Assembly: GCA_965222655.1 (NCBI GenBank)
Contig: CBDCUP010000018.1
Coordinates: 1 to 64,000, forward strand
From: CAUZIZ01 sp965222655
Lineage (GTDB): Bacteria > Acidobacteriota > UBA6911 > RPQK01 > JAJDTT01
DNA length: 64,000 nucleotides
Direction: 5' to 3'
Shown: positions 34,571 to 42,950 of the stretch, piece by piece
Numbering within the stretch: the first letter of the stretch is position 1
How the letters are laid out: each line of letters begins with the position of its first letter
Position numbers and translations under genes: made by a program
The notes under the pieces: generated by a model
The model's database searches: none
What the model was told of the DNA's origin: nothing
The model's input: the letters and a program-made list of their open reading frames with translations, nothing else

Positions 34571-37366
34571 CTACCGGAACTCAACCTCTACCTGTGTCAG
34601 GACGGGACTGGCCCCCCCGTTGGGAGTGGCGAGGCGAGCCCGGTACTGAAACCAGGGGGCGGACTTCGAAGCGGGAGTAACGGACCCTGGCTCAGTGAAC
34701 CAGCTCTGCGGACCCGAAGGCCCCTTCCATGCCGTGCTCCCCAGGGCTTCAGCTTCCGCGGCCGTGCGTATCTGGAGGGCAATAGTTGTCCCCAGGGGAG
34801 TCTCTCCCTTCCAACGGATCGATCTGGGTAGGTTTCCTTCTTCGACGCGATGGGGTGGGGACAGATAGATCTCGGCCAGTTCGCGGGTATAGATGTTGCC
34901 GGGATCTCGTATCATCTGGCCATGGGGTCCCACGGTGGGGATCTCGGTGCGTCTTTCTTCTGAGAAACCCTCAGCCCCGTTCCAGTAAAGGAAGGAAGGG
35001 GTGGTGTGATTTATTGGATCGCCGGGGCGGTCCCTGTTTCCGTCCCTCTTGTGGTTGAGCAGGAAGATATCGACCCAGCCGTCGCCGTCGAAGTCGGCCA
35101 CCAGGGAAGCGGTGCCCGAGTCGCCGTGCAGGTCCAGTCGCCTATCGTAGTCGAATCCACTGGCGCTGCCCCAATAGAGGAAGCAGGGGATGCTCCTCTT
35201 GTAGTTGCCCGAGTAATTGGGGACGAACAGGTCCAGGAAGCCGTCCTGGTTGAAGTCGGCAACGCTGGGATCCAGAGCTGTCATCTGGCGCAGCGGATCT
35301 CCTACCCTCTCCTGGAAGCCCTCGCGCGACCTGTAGTAGATGCGCAGATCGCCTTCACGGTTCCGAGGGTAGTCGCTGAAGACCGGAACAGCCAGGTCCA
35401 ACCAGCCGTCTGAGTCGAAATCGGCGGCCTCCACGTAGGTGATCCGACCCTCGGGGATGAGCTTCTGGTGGTTGCTGTGAAACCCGGCGTCGGATCCGTA
35501 GACCAGGTGCAGTCCCTCGGTGGTAGACCCCCCCACCAAATCCAGGAGGCCATCCCGGTTAAAATCAGCTATCACCGGGGGCAGCGCAAGTCCCCCGATG
35601 GGAATGACCTCTCGTCTCTCGGGAGAAAAGCCCTGGGGCCCGCCATAGAGAATCACATAGCCCGCCCGCCCTTGCTCGTCCTTCTCAGCCGCTCCAATCA
35701 CCAGGTCCAGGTATCCATCTCGGTTCAAGTCCGCGGTGACCGCTCCCATTTCGGGATCCTCAACCGAGAGGATGGCTCTGCGGTCCGAGGTGTAGCCCTT
35801 GCCCGTCCCGTACCACACGTACACTGCATTCAGCGTCACGGGCCTTCCTAGGGCGTAGCGGGCCTCAGCCGAGACCAGGTCAACGCGTCCGTCGTCGTTC
35901 AGATCGGCCTGCGCCGTGCCCACCGTGTAGCCCGCCCAGAGCTGGCTGCGTCGCCGGGTCGAGTAATTGCGAGTTCCGTCTCCCCAATAGATGAAGTTGG
36001 GGTTGTAGCCGGTACGCAGGCCACCTTCGAAGTTGAAGAGGAGCACATCCTGATGTCCGTCGTTGTTGACGTCACCAATGCAGTTCCCCATGGCGGACTT
36101 TGTGTCCAACATCGATTTGTGGGCTGGCAGGAACTTTCCCTTCCGGTTCCAGAAGATGAAAGACTGGATGTTTAAATCGTTGAAGGAATGGTTGTTGCTT
36201 ATCAGGAGCTCGGGCCAGCCGTCACTATTGAGATCTCCGGCGCTGATACCCCGGGCGTGGACCGTGGCTAGCGGAGTCGGGTCGGCTTCAGAGAGCCGCC
36301 CTTCGTGGTTCCAGAAGATGAGAGAGTCGGTATAGCCATTCCCTGCGCGGTGGGAGGAAGTGACTGCCAGGTCGGGGAATCCATCCCGGTTCAGATCCGC
36401 CACCGCCAACTGCCAGGGGTTTTCGACTTCCAGATGGAGTCGCTGTCCAAGCTGAGGTCCGGAGGGGCTTCCGGTCAACACATCGACTCCCGAATCGGTG
36501 AGGGCCAGGAGCTCGGCATGACCGTCCTGGTCCAGATCGGCCGCTCCCAGATGTTTGGCTTTCAGGTTCAGTCGCAGCGGTTGCTCCAGCGCTAATCCCT
36601 CTGGAATACCTAGATAGATGGCGATTTGAGACTCGCCCGCCAGGATTAGGTCCGGCCACCCGTCCGCGTTGAGATCAGCCGACAGAATGGCCAATCCCGT
36701 CCCCGGCAGGGGCGTCTGTCGGCTCTCGTCGAAGCCGTGGGGTGAGTTCCAATAGATGACAGATTCTTTCGAGCCTATCTCGCTGCCCGGATTAGAGCAG
36801 GCGATCGCCAGATCTGCCCAGCCGTCACGGTTCCAGTCGGCAGCCACGGCCTCCCGGCCGATCCAGGCCTTGAGCTTCTTGCGTTTTGAAACGGGGAAGC
36901 GGCCTTCGCTTCCGTAGTAGATGTAGCTGTGGGTTTTGTTGGTGATCCCTCCCGTTGAGTTCACTACCACCAGATCGGAGTGTCCATCCCGATCGAGATC
37001 GATCACGAGTCCCTCGACTGCGCTGTCTGTGGCTAGAGGGATCCGTTGCAGGGGGTCGATGGTCTCACCATTGTTGAGATAGACGTAGGCATCCTCGTTC
37101 TCCGTGTGTCCGTGACCGTTCGCCACGAAAAGGTCGATGTGACCATCCTGGTTCAGGTCCAGTCGGTTGATGAGCTGGATCCTTCCAGCCGCAGAGACGT
37201 AGATGTTAGCACCGGCGTCCTCGAAGGTGCCCTCGGAGAAGGACTGGAAGCCCTCCTGTCTCCAGACCTCAGCCTGGAGGCTGCCAGCAGTTCCCTGAAA
37301 ACACAGAATCCAGAGGGCAATGCCGGGGAGAATATAGTGGCAAGAGCTGAAGCCGGAGCTTTTCAT
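34571..37366 (-). CDS. Exported FG-GAP/VCBS repeat protein
   Basis: 931-residue exported protein with a signal peptide (GIALWILCFQGTAGSLQA). It consists almost wholly of FG-GAP/VCBS-type repeats with calcium-binding loops of the form DxNxDGxxDL: DLNQDGHIDLFV, DLDRDGHSDLVV, DWNRDGWADLAI, DLNADGWPDLIL, DLNRDGFPDLAV, DVNNDGHQDVLL, DFNRDGLLDLVG, DFDGDGWVDIFL and more. They alternate with strands such as FIYWG or FLYWN. Such repeats build integrin-alpha-like propellers that bind ligands or act as scaffolds. The C-terminal about 120 residues (ETPLGTTIALQIRTAAEAEA onward) form a separate beta-sandwich. No catalytic residues can be named. Confidence 0.88.
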   Translation of the reverse strand: MKSSGFSSCHYILPGIALWILCFQGTAGSLQAEVWRQEGFQSFSEGTFEDAGANIYVSAAGRIQLINRLDLNQDGHIDLFVANGHGHTENEDAYVYLNNGETIDPLQRIPLATDSAVEGLVIDLDRDGHSDLVVVNSTGGITNKTHSYIYYGSEGRFPVSKRKKLKAWIGREAVAADWNRDGWADLAIACSNPGSEIGSKESVIYWNSPHGFDESRQTPLPGTGLAILSADLNADGWPDLILAGESQIAIYLGIPEGLALEQPLRLNLKAKHLGAADLDQDGHAELLALTDSGVDVLTGSPSGPQLGQRLHLEVENPWQLAVADLNRDGFPDLAVTSSHRAGNGYTDSLIFWNHEGRLSEADPTPLATVHARGISAGDLNSDGWPELLISNNHSFNDLNIQSFIFWNRKGKFLPAHKSMLDTKSAMGNCIGDVNNDGHQDVLLFNFEGGLRTGYNPNFIYWGDGTRNYSTRRRSQLWAGYTVGTAQADLNDDGRVDLVSAEARYALGRPVTLNAVYVWYGTGKGYTSDRRAILSVEDPEMGAVTADLNRDGYLDLVIGAAEKDEQGRAGYVILYGGPQGFSPERREVIPIGGLALPPVIADFNRDGLLDLVGGSTTEGLHLVYGSDAGFHSNHQKLIPEGRITYVEAADFDSDGWLDLAVPVFSDYPRNREGDLRIYYRSREGFQERVGDPLRQMTALDPSVADFNQDGFLDLFVPNYSGNYKRSIPCFLYWGSASGFDYDRRLDLHGDSGTASLVADFDGDGWVDIFLLNHKRDGNRDRPGDPINHTTPSFLYWNGAEGFSEERRTEIPTVGPHGQMIRDPGNIYTRELAEIYLSPPHRVEEGNLPRSIRWKGETPLGTTIALQIRTAAEAEALGSTAWKGPSGPQSWFTEPGSVTPASKSAPWFQYRARLATPNGGASPVLTQVEVEFR

Positions 37367-37449
37367 GTTGGTCAGACTATCCCCTTCTGCGCCTGATGAA
37401 AAGAGTATGTTCCCTCGAAGGACGGTTGAACCGAAAGTGACGAAGGAAT

Positions 37450-37499
37450 CAGCCTGTCCCCATCTCCTCCTCCTCTTCGAAAAGGGGACAGACTGTTAC
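37450..37499. repeat. REP-like cluster d, upstream of the RAYT gene
   Basis: A degenerate copy CAGCCTGTCCCCATCTC (37451-37467) faces an inverted copy GAAAAGGGGACAGACTG (37479-37495); together they can fold into a hairpin. It lies about 185 bp upstream of the REP-associated transposase. The rest of 37367-37683 holds nothing else recognised. Confidence 0.8.
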
Positions 37500-37683
37500 T
37501 GCTGACGAGCCAACAAGACAGATGGGAGATCCCAGCACTGCGTTCGTTCCGCTCTAGGTGACGCCGGGAGATTGATGGCCTGGATTTGGTTGGGGTGAAA
37601 AATTTCGTAGATTTCCAGAGACAGACGTTATTAAAAGGGAGCCGTGCCTGTAAAGGCCTCGAAACTCGATTGGAGGCAAGGAA

Positions 37684-38628
37684 TTGCCAAGAAGCGCTCG
37701 TCACAAAAGCTCAGAAGCCGCCACCTACCATCTGATGACTCGCGTTGCAGGCTCACCGCGATTCTTCCCCCTTCAGTCTCCGCGCGCCCGAGGAAAGCTC
37801 ACCGAAACAATACGCCTTTACGTCAGCGCCTACCGCTGCCGAATGGTTGGCTTCGAAGTCCTGGACAACCACTACCATCTGATCGTCCGTTTCGAGAAGT
37901 TCCGAGATCTGACTCCCCTCCAACTCGACCAAGCAGCGGCTGGCCTGTACGGCAAGCGTTGGAAGAGCAAGACCAAGGACTGGGACCGCTGCAAATGGCT
38001 GTACTTCAACCGGCGACTGTTCGATGTCTCGGCTTTGATGCAGCACATCAATGGAGAGTACGCCAAGTGGTTCAACCGAGAGTATGGTCGCCGAGGTCAT
38101 TTATGGGGCGGCCGGTTCAAGAATCCCGAGTTGATGGATCTTTACGCCACCCAGGAATGCTTGCTCTATGTCGAACTCAATGCTCTCCGAGCTGGACTTG
38201 TGAGACTGCCCGAACAGTGGGAGACAGGATCCGCACACTGGCGCGAGAAGGGCCAAGAGGATTCCTTTCTGGCTCCTTTACACGAGCTATTTCCCGCCAC
38301 CCAGAAGCACAGCTCCTTTGAGATCTACCGTGCCCGTCTGTATTCGCGAGGGGGGCTGGCGATTCGGGACGATCCAGCTGCAATCCCTACGGATCTCCCT
38401 TGCCAGGAGCAAGAAGGGGGGCTTGGTCCCGGTCTTTTCCGTTCCCGGATTCGCTTCTTTACGGACGGAGTCGTCATCGGCTCCCGAGCCGCTGTCAACG
38501 ATTCGATCGATCGCTTTCGTAGACAGGGACTCTACCGCAGGCGCAAACATCCGATTCCACAGCTTGAAGGACGACTGTTCACGTTGCGAGAACAGCGCTC
38601 ACATGCCTTCCCATGGGCGCCGCGTTGA
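37684..38628 (+). CDS. REP-associated tyrosine transposase (RAYT, Y1_Tnp)
   Basis: 314-residue single-copy-type transposase of the IS200/IS605-related RAYT family. The HUH site is H63-Y-H65 in LDNHYHLIVRF. The helix with the catalytic tyrosine is LMQHINGEYAKWFNREYGRRGHLWGGRFK (about 120-148), a hallmark of these proteins. The C-terminus is basic and carries a candidate DNA-binding tail. RAYTs nick at and spread short palindromic REP sequences. Here motif clusters lie on both sides (37450-37499 and 38803-38880) and in seven other gaps of the window. It is not bounded by IS ends, as expected for a resident RAYT. Frame intact. Confidence 0.9.
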   Translation: MPRSARHKSSEAATYHLMTRVAGSPRFFPLQSPRARGKLTETIRLYVSAYRCRMVGFEVLDNHYHLIVRFEKFRDLTPLQLDQAAAGLYGKRWKSKTKDWDRCKWLYFNRRLFDVSALMQHINGEYAKWFNREYGRRGHLWGGRFKNPELMDLYATQECLLYVELNALRAGLVRLPEQWETGSAHWREKGQEDSFLAPLHELFPATQKHSSFEIYRARLYSRGGLAIRDDPAAIPTDLPCQEQEGGLGPGLFRSRIRFFTDGVVIGSRAAVNDSIDRFRRQGLYRRRKHPIPQLEGRLFTLREQRSHAFPWAPR

Positions 38629-38802
38629 GCTGGCGCCCCCTTTGAACCTGTCCCACCTCTCCCAATTCTTGAGATCCAACTTCTTCTGATAGGCACCGTT
38701 CCTGGCCTCTGCAGGTAGGTCGAGCCGTCGTCGATCCCAGCTCCCGAGAGATGTTTACCATCGAAATGAGGCCGTCAAGCATCAAATCCCCCCCACCTTG
38801 AG

Positions 38803-38880
38803 AAACAGTCTGTCCCTTTCCGAGAGAGGTGAGAAGGGGAGAGGTGAGAAGGGGAAGAGGTGAGAAGGGGACAGACTGCT
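38803..38880. repeat. REP-like cluster e, downstream of the RAYT gene
   Basis: CAGTCTGTCCCTTTCCGAG (38806-38824) faces the inverted copy GAGAAGGGGACAGACTG (38862-38878). Between them GAGGTGAGAAGGGGA is repeated about three times. The gap 38629-38945 otherwise holds nothing recognised. Confidence 0.85.
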
Positions 38881-38945
38881 TTGGCGGCAACGAAAAAAGG
38901 GAGGGGTTGCTCAATCGATGGACTGTGCTATGGTCCTTTTTCGCG

Positions 38946-40298
38946 TTAAATGAGCTCCTTGATGGGAACTCCCGGTTCGTCATTGAAGCCATTTGCGATA
39001 TAGATTGGCCGTCCGACAGGAGTCATGTAGGTCTTGGTCCAGTCGATTCCCATCGCCTTGTAAACGGTCGCGTACAGGTCCCCGATATAGACAGGTCTTT
39101 CGGCAACGTAGCCCCCAGTCTCATCGCTGGCACCCACGATCTGCCCTCCCCTGATACCACCCCCTCCTACGACTAGAGACCAGCAATGGGGCCAATGATC
39201 ACGTCCCTTTTTTGGATTGATCCCCGGCGTTCTCCCGAACTCACCAGTGGCGATGACGACTGTGGATTCCAGCATGCCCCTCTCCTCTAGATCCTCCAGC
39301 AATGCAGACAGGGTCTGGTCCAGAATGGGGAGGAGGGTCTCACGCAAGTTTTCATCATTGTCGCTGTGAGTATCCCATTGGCCGTGTTTGTATCCTGCCG
39401 CCGTGACAAATCGACAGCCAGCCTCAACCAGCCGTCGTGCCATGAGGACACTTTGCCCGACCCGATGACGGCCATATCGATCCTTTGTTTGCTTCGACTC
39501 CTGGGAGAGATCGAAAGCATTCCGGACATGATCGGAGAGAAGCATCTGCAAGGCCTGTTCCTGGAAGTCGTCCATCGCTGCAAACTCGCTCAGCTCTTCC
39601 TGCTGGCGGAACCGGTGGTCCACGATGCCCAAAAGGGTCCTGCGGTCCTCAAGCGCTTCAATGGATATCGACTTGGGGAAACTTAGCTCTGGAACGGAAA
39701 AATCTGGTTTGCTTGGGTCGGGCAGGATCATAGCATCGTAGCCTCCACCGATGAACGAAGCCTTGTAGGCTTCTTCGTAGCTGAAGAAGTCGAATTCGGT
39801 AGGTGTCGGCACCACGACGTAGGGTGGGAGGTTACGACGGGGACCCAACTCCTTGGACACGATCGATCCAAAACTGGGAAATTTGGTTATCGGATTAGGG
39901 CGATGACCCGTCAAGGTTTCAATGGTCCCTTGCGGATGGTTCGTTTCTTTGGTCCTCATGGACCGTATGATAGATAGCTTGTCCATGTGACCGGCCACCT
40001 GGGGCAGCAACTCCGAGATCTGGATGCCAGGGACCTTCGTGGAAATTGGTTTGAAGCCAGTGCTCCCTTTCGGATCCCAGCTATCTACTTGGCTAATGCC
40101 TCCCTCCAACCAGAGAAGAATGCAGGCTTGGGCCCTTTGCCCGTTCCCGGTCACGCTGGGTGCAGCCAAGGCCGGAATGCTGGCCAGCCTGAGGTAGTCG
40201 CTGAGCCCCATTCCCAAAAAGCCCAGAGTCCCAACCCTCAAGAAGTCACGTCGGCTGGAGACGATTCCTCGACATTGGTAGTAACGAGGTTGATTCAT
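38946..40298 (-). CDS. DUF1501 protein, Tat-exported
   Basis: 450 residues. The N-terminus SSRRDFLRVGTLGFLGMGLSDYLRL is a twin-arginine signal. The body is a DUF1501 (alkaline-phosphatase/sulfatase-like) domain with LLWLEGGISQVDSWDPK (about 60-77), SIIRSMRTKETNHPQG (about 108-124), YKHGQWDTHSDNDENL (about 305-320) and VIATGEFGRTPGINPKKGRDHWP (about 350-372). The last motif carries metal-binding residues expected for this fold. DUF1501 proteins are near-obligate neighbours of DUF1549/DUF1553 cytochromes in Planctomycetota-type genomes; their reaction is unknown. Third gene of the operon 44792-38946. Confidence 0.92.
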   Translation of the reverse strand: MNQPRYYQCRGIVSSRRDFLRVGTLGFLGMGLSDYLRLASIPALAAPSVTGNGQRAQACILLWLEGGISQVDSWDPKGSTGFKPISTKVPGIQISELLPQVAGHMDKLSIIRSMRTKETNHPQGTIETLTGHRPNPITKFPSFGSIVSKELGPRRNLPPYVVVPTPTEFDFFSYEEAYKASFIGGGYDAMILPDPSKPDFSVPELSFPKSISIEALEDRRTLLGIVDHRFRQQEELSEFAAMDDFQEQALQMLLSDHVRNAFDLSQESKQTKDRYGRHRVGQSVLMARRLVEAGCRFVTAAGYKHGQWDTHSDNDENLRETLLPILDQTLSALLEDLEERGMLESTVVIATGEFGRTPGINPKKGRDHWPHCWSLVVGGGGIRGGQIVGASDETGGYVAERPVYIGDLYATVYKAMGIDWTKTYMTPVGRPIYIANGFNDEPGVPIKELI

Positions 40299-40424
40299 CT
40301 GCTCTGCTCCTGGATTAGAATTCCCATCGCCCGCCTAACGCGTTGGATGGGCGGTCGATGCTCGATACTCATGCGACCCGATCACCCCTCTATGCTGTTG
40401 CCAGATATTGCGGGAGTCGAGGCT

Positions 40425-42947
40425 TCAGTGATTATAGGCAAACTCCCGCGAACTGATCAGCGCCCACACCACACCCTCCAGGGTTTCTCTTCGTCGAGCC
40501 TCGCGCTTCCCGAGGAAAGCCACCAGCTGAGCCCGCTCCTGCGTGGTGGGGAATCGGGTTAGGGACGCCAGGTAGAACTCCTCGATGATCTCCTCATCCG
40601 ACACTCCTGCTTCGACTAGTTGCTCCAAGCGTCCACCCGGCTTGGAGATCTTGCTGGTATAGGCCGGCCCAGCCCAGATATGGAGGGCCTGGCGAAGCTT
40701 GGGAGCTGGATTTCCTGAGGCCGGCGTCTTCCGCATCGATTGTCCGTAGACCTCCATGAACGTCGAGGGACATAAATCGGGGATCATCTGCATCGCTCTG
40801 GTCCCGGGCGGGGCTTTTCCGCCGCCCACGATGTCGTGGAGTTGGAACTCCTCTTCAACACCGGTTGTCCGGGAGACGGCATCCAACAGCACCGCAGCTT
40901 CCAACGGACGAGCCCAAGCCCGAGAGTAGTTGAAGCGGTCCTTTTTATTGGTGGGGTTTGGCTCGGCCGAGAGCTGATAGGTCCGCGACTGAACGATCGT
41001 CCTCATCAGGGCTTGCAAATCGTATCCTCGAGCCCGAAACTCCTGGGCCAACTCTTCCAGCAGTTTCGGATGCGTGGGAGGGTTTGTCGTTCTAAAGTCG
41101 TCTACCGGATCGACTATCCCCCGTCCAAAGAAATACCCCCAGATCCGGTTCACAGCGGCCTCTGCAAAATAGGGATGAGAAGTCATCCATCGGGCCAGTT
41201 GCAGGCGCGGATCCAGCCATTGCTTCTGGGGCAATCGGGTGCCGTCGAGAAAGGTGGGTAACATCGGTCGGTTGGTGCGAGGGTGGATCACCGTCTGATC
41301 CTTCCTTTGATCCACATGAGCACCGCCCAGAGTATCCAGAACGATGTGCCCCTCCACCAGCTCGCTCAGGCCGCCGTAGAAAGCCGTCAAGCCCCAGAAC
41401 TGCTGCTGGGTCCACTTTTCATATGGGTGATCGTGACACTGGGCACAGTCGAGTCTCCTGCCCAGAAACACCCGCATGTGCTCCGCCATCATTTTCGCTG
41501 GAACAATCGGCTCTCCGGCAACGAAGAAGTTCTTGGTTGGGGCAGCGTAGCCCTGAGCTGCGACGCGCTCTATCGCTATCTGGTCATAGGGCTTGTTGGC
41601 CACAACGCTTGCAATAACCCAGTCCTCGTAAGCTTTCGTCTTGCTGGCTTTGCCGCCGGAGGTGAGGGTGACGCGCATCAGGTCGCTGAAGCGAAAGCCC
41701 CAGTAGTCCACGTATTCCGGTGAGCCGATAAGTCTTTCTATCAGTCTGTCCCTTTTATTCGGGTCGTTGCTGGAGAGGAACTCCCGCACCCGGTGGGGGG
41801 GCGGGAGTGTTCCCGTGAGGTCCAGGCAGACTCGCCGCAGAAACTCGCTATCACTCGCGAGTCTCGAAGGAATGATGTTGATCCGCCGGAGTTTGTCAAA
41901 GACTAGATGATCGATGACGTTGCGCCTCCCAATGTCCGGATAATCCGGCATCGGTTGGTCGATCACCGCAAAGGCGACGTTGGCAGTATGCCCGACCGTC
42001 CGCACCCAGACCATCGCTTCACCCTTCTTGACCGCACGAACCAGACCCGTCTCGCCCACCTCAACGACATCCGGATTACTCGAGACAAAGAGTACCTGGC
42101 TGGAAATATCTTCCTGACGCCCGTTCTTCAAGTGCGCCAACACCAGGAGCTGCTGGCTGCCTTTTCTGTCCAGGACGCTCTGCCTGGGAAAGACCTCCAC
42201 TTTCCGAATCGCAGCTTCCTCGATGGCCCCTTCTTCACCAAAAGGAGCCCCGGACCGAATCCAGTTCAGCAGAACGGCGTAGTCTGGAGATCCCAGCGGG
42301 AAGCGCTCGCCTCCTCCGTGTGGAATACTCATGGTAGGCTTAAGCAGCAATAGACTCTTAGCCGGATTTTTCAGGTCGATCCGAGGGATCTCCTCTCCCT
42401 TCGGTTCGGCTGTCAGGACCTGGTAGCCTCCTCCCTTAGCCACCCACCTATGATCTTCCCTGGGATCGGAGGCATTCTTGGAAAGCTTGAAACCGCCCCG
42501 ACCGGTGACGCTGCCGTGACATTCGCTGCCATTGCATCCCCGCCTGGTCAGAATAGCCCCGATGTCTCGGGCGAAAGTGAAAGGACGCTTTGGTCCCGGC
42601 CCGGGAACGCGGACGCTCGCTGCGGCCTCTTGGTCCCCGAGTCTGGCCCTGACCACCACAGTGCCCTCCTCCAATCCTGAGAACCGCCCTGAATCATCGA
42701 TCTCTCCTTTTGCGGGGTCCGAAACCGAAAACCTGCATTCGGCCGTCACGTCGTGCTCCAGACCATCGGGGTACTTCCCCAGCACAAGGAAGCGCTGCGA
42801 GGCAGCTTCTGTCGGCAGCATCACACTAGGAGGAATCAGACGAAGGGAGAGAGGCTGGGCTCCAGGTGCATCCTGACTGGACAACTGGCCCCAGAGTGGC
42901 GTCAGAATCAAAGTCAGCGATGAAAGGATGATACGCCAATCAACCAT
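40425..42947 (-). CDS. Exported Ig-like/cytochrome c/DUF1549/DUF1553 protein
   Basis: 840 residues with a signal peptide (RIILSSLTLILTPLWGQL). Order: Ig-like (Big2) domain (about 35-112), cytochrome c-type segment with the CNGSECHG haem motif (about 138-145), a second Ig-like domain (about 250-340), DUF1549 (VFDKLRRINIIPSRLASDSEFLRRVCLDLTG, about 350, and CAQCHDHPYEKWTQQQF, about 500), and DUF1553 (QLARWMTSHPYFAEAAVNRIWGYFFGRG, about 590, to the C-terminus). This is a typical Planctomycetota-type exported cytochrome. It starts 3 nt after the stop of the PPC-domain gene and is followed by the DUF1501 gene, so the three form one operon. Confidence 0.92.
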   Translation of the reverse strand: MVDWRIILSSLTLILTPLWGQLSSQDAPGAQPLSLRLIPPSVMLPTEAASQRFLVLGKYPDGLEHDVTAECRFSVSDPAKGEIDDSGRFSGLEEGTVVVRARLGDQEAAASVRVPGPGPKRPFTFARDIGAILTRRGCNGSECHGSVTGRGGFKLSKNASDPREDHRWVAKGGGYQVLTAEPKGEEIPRIDLKNPAKSLLLLKPTMSIPHGGGERFPLGSPDYAVLLNWIRSGAPFGEEGAIEEAAIRKVEVFPRQSVLDRKGSQQLLVLAHLKNGRQEDISSQVLFVSSNPDVVEVGETGLVRAVKKGEAMVWVRTVGHTANVAFAVIDQPMPDYPDIGRRNVIDHLVFDKLRRINIIPSRLASDSEFLRRVCLDLTGTLPPPHRVREFLSSNDPNKRDRLIERLIGSPEYVDYWGFRFSDLMRVTLTSGGKASKTKAYEDWVIASVVANKPYDQIAIERVAAQGYAAPTKNFFVAGEPIVPAKMMAEHMRVFLGRRLDCAQCHDHPYEKWTQQQFWGLTAFYGGLSELVEGHIVLDTLGGAHVDQRKDQTVIHPRTNRPMLPTFLDGTRLPQKQWLDPRLQLARWMTSHPYFAEAAVNRIWGYFFGRGIVDPVDDFRTTNPPTHPKLLEELAQEFRARGYDLQALMRTIVQSRTYQLSAEPNPTNKKDRFNYSRAWARPLEAAVLLDAVSRTTGVEEEFQLHDIVGGGKAPPGTRAMQMIPDLCPSTFMEVYGQSMRKTPASGNPAPKLRQALHIWAGPAYTSKISKPGGRLEQLVEAGVSDEEIIEEFYLASLTRFPTTQERAQLVAFLGKREARRRETLEGVVWALISSREFAYNH

Positions 42948-42950
42948 GGG

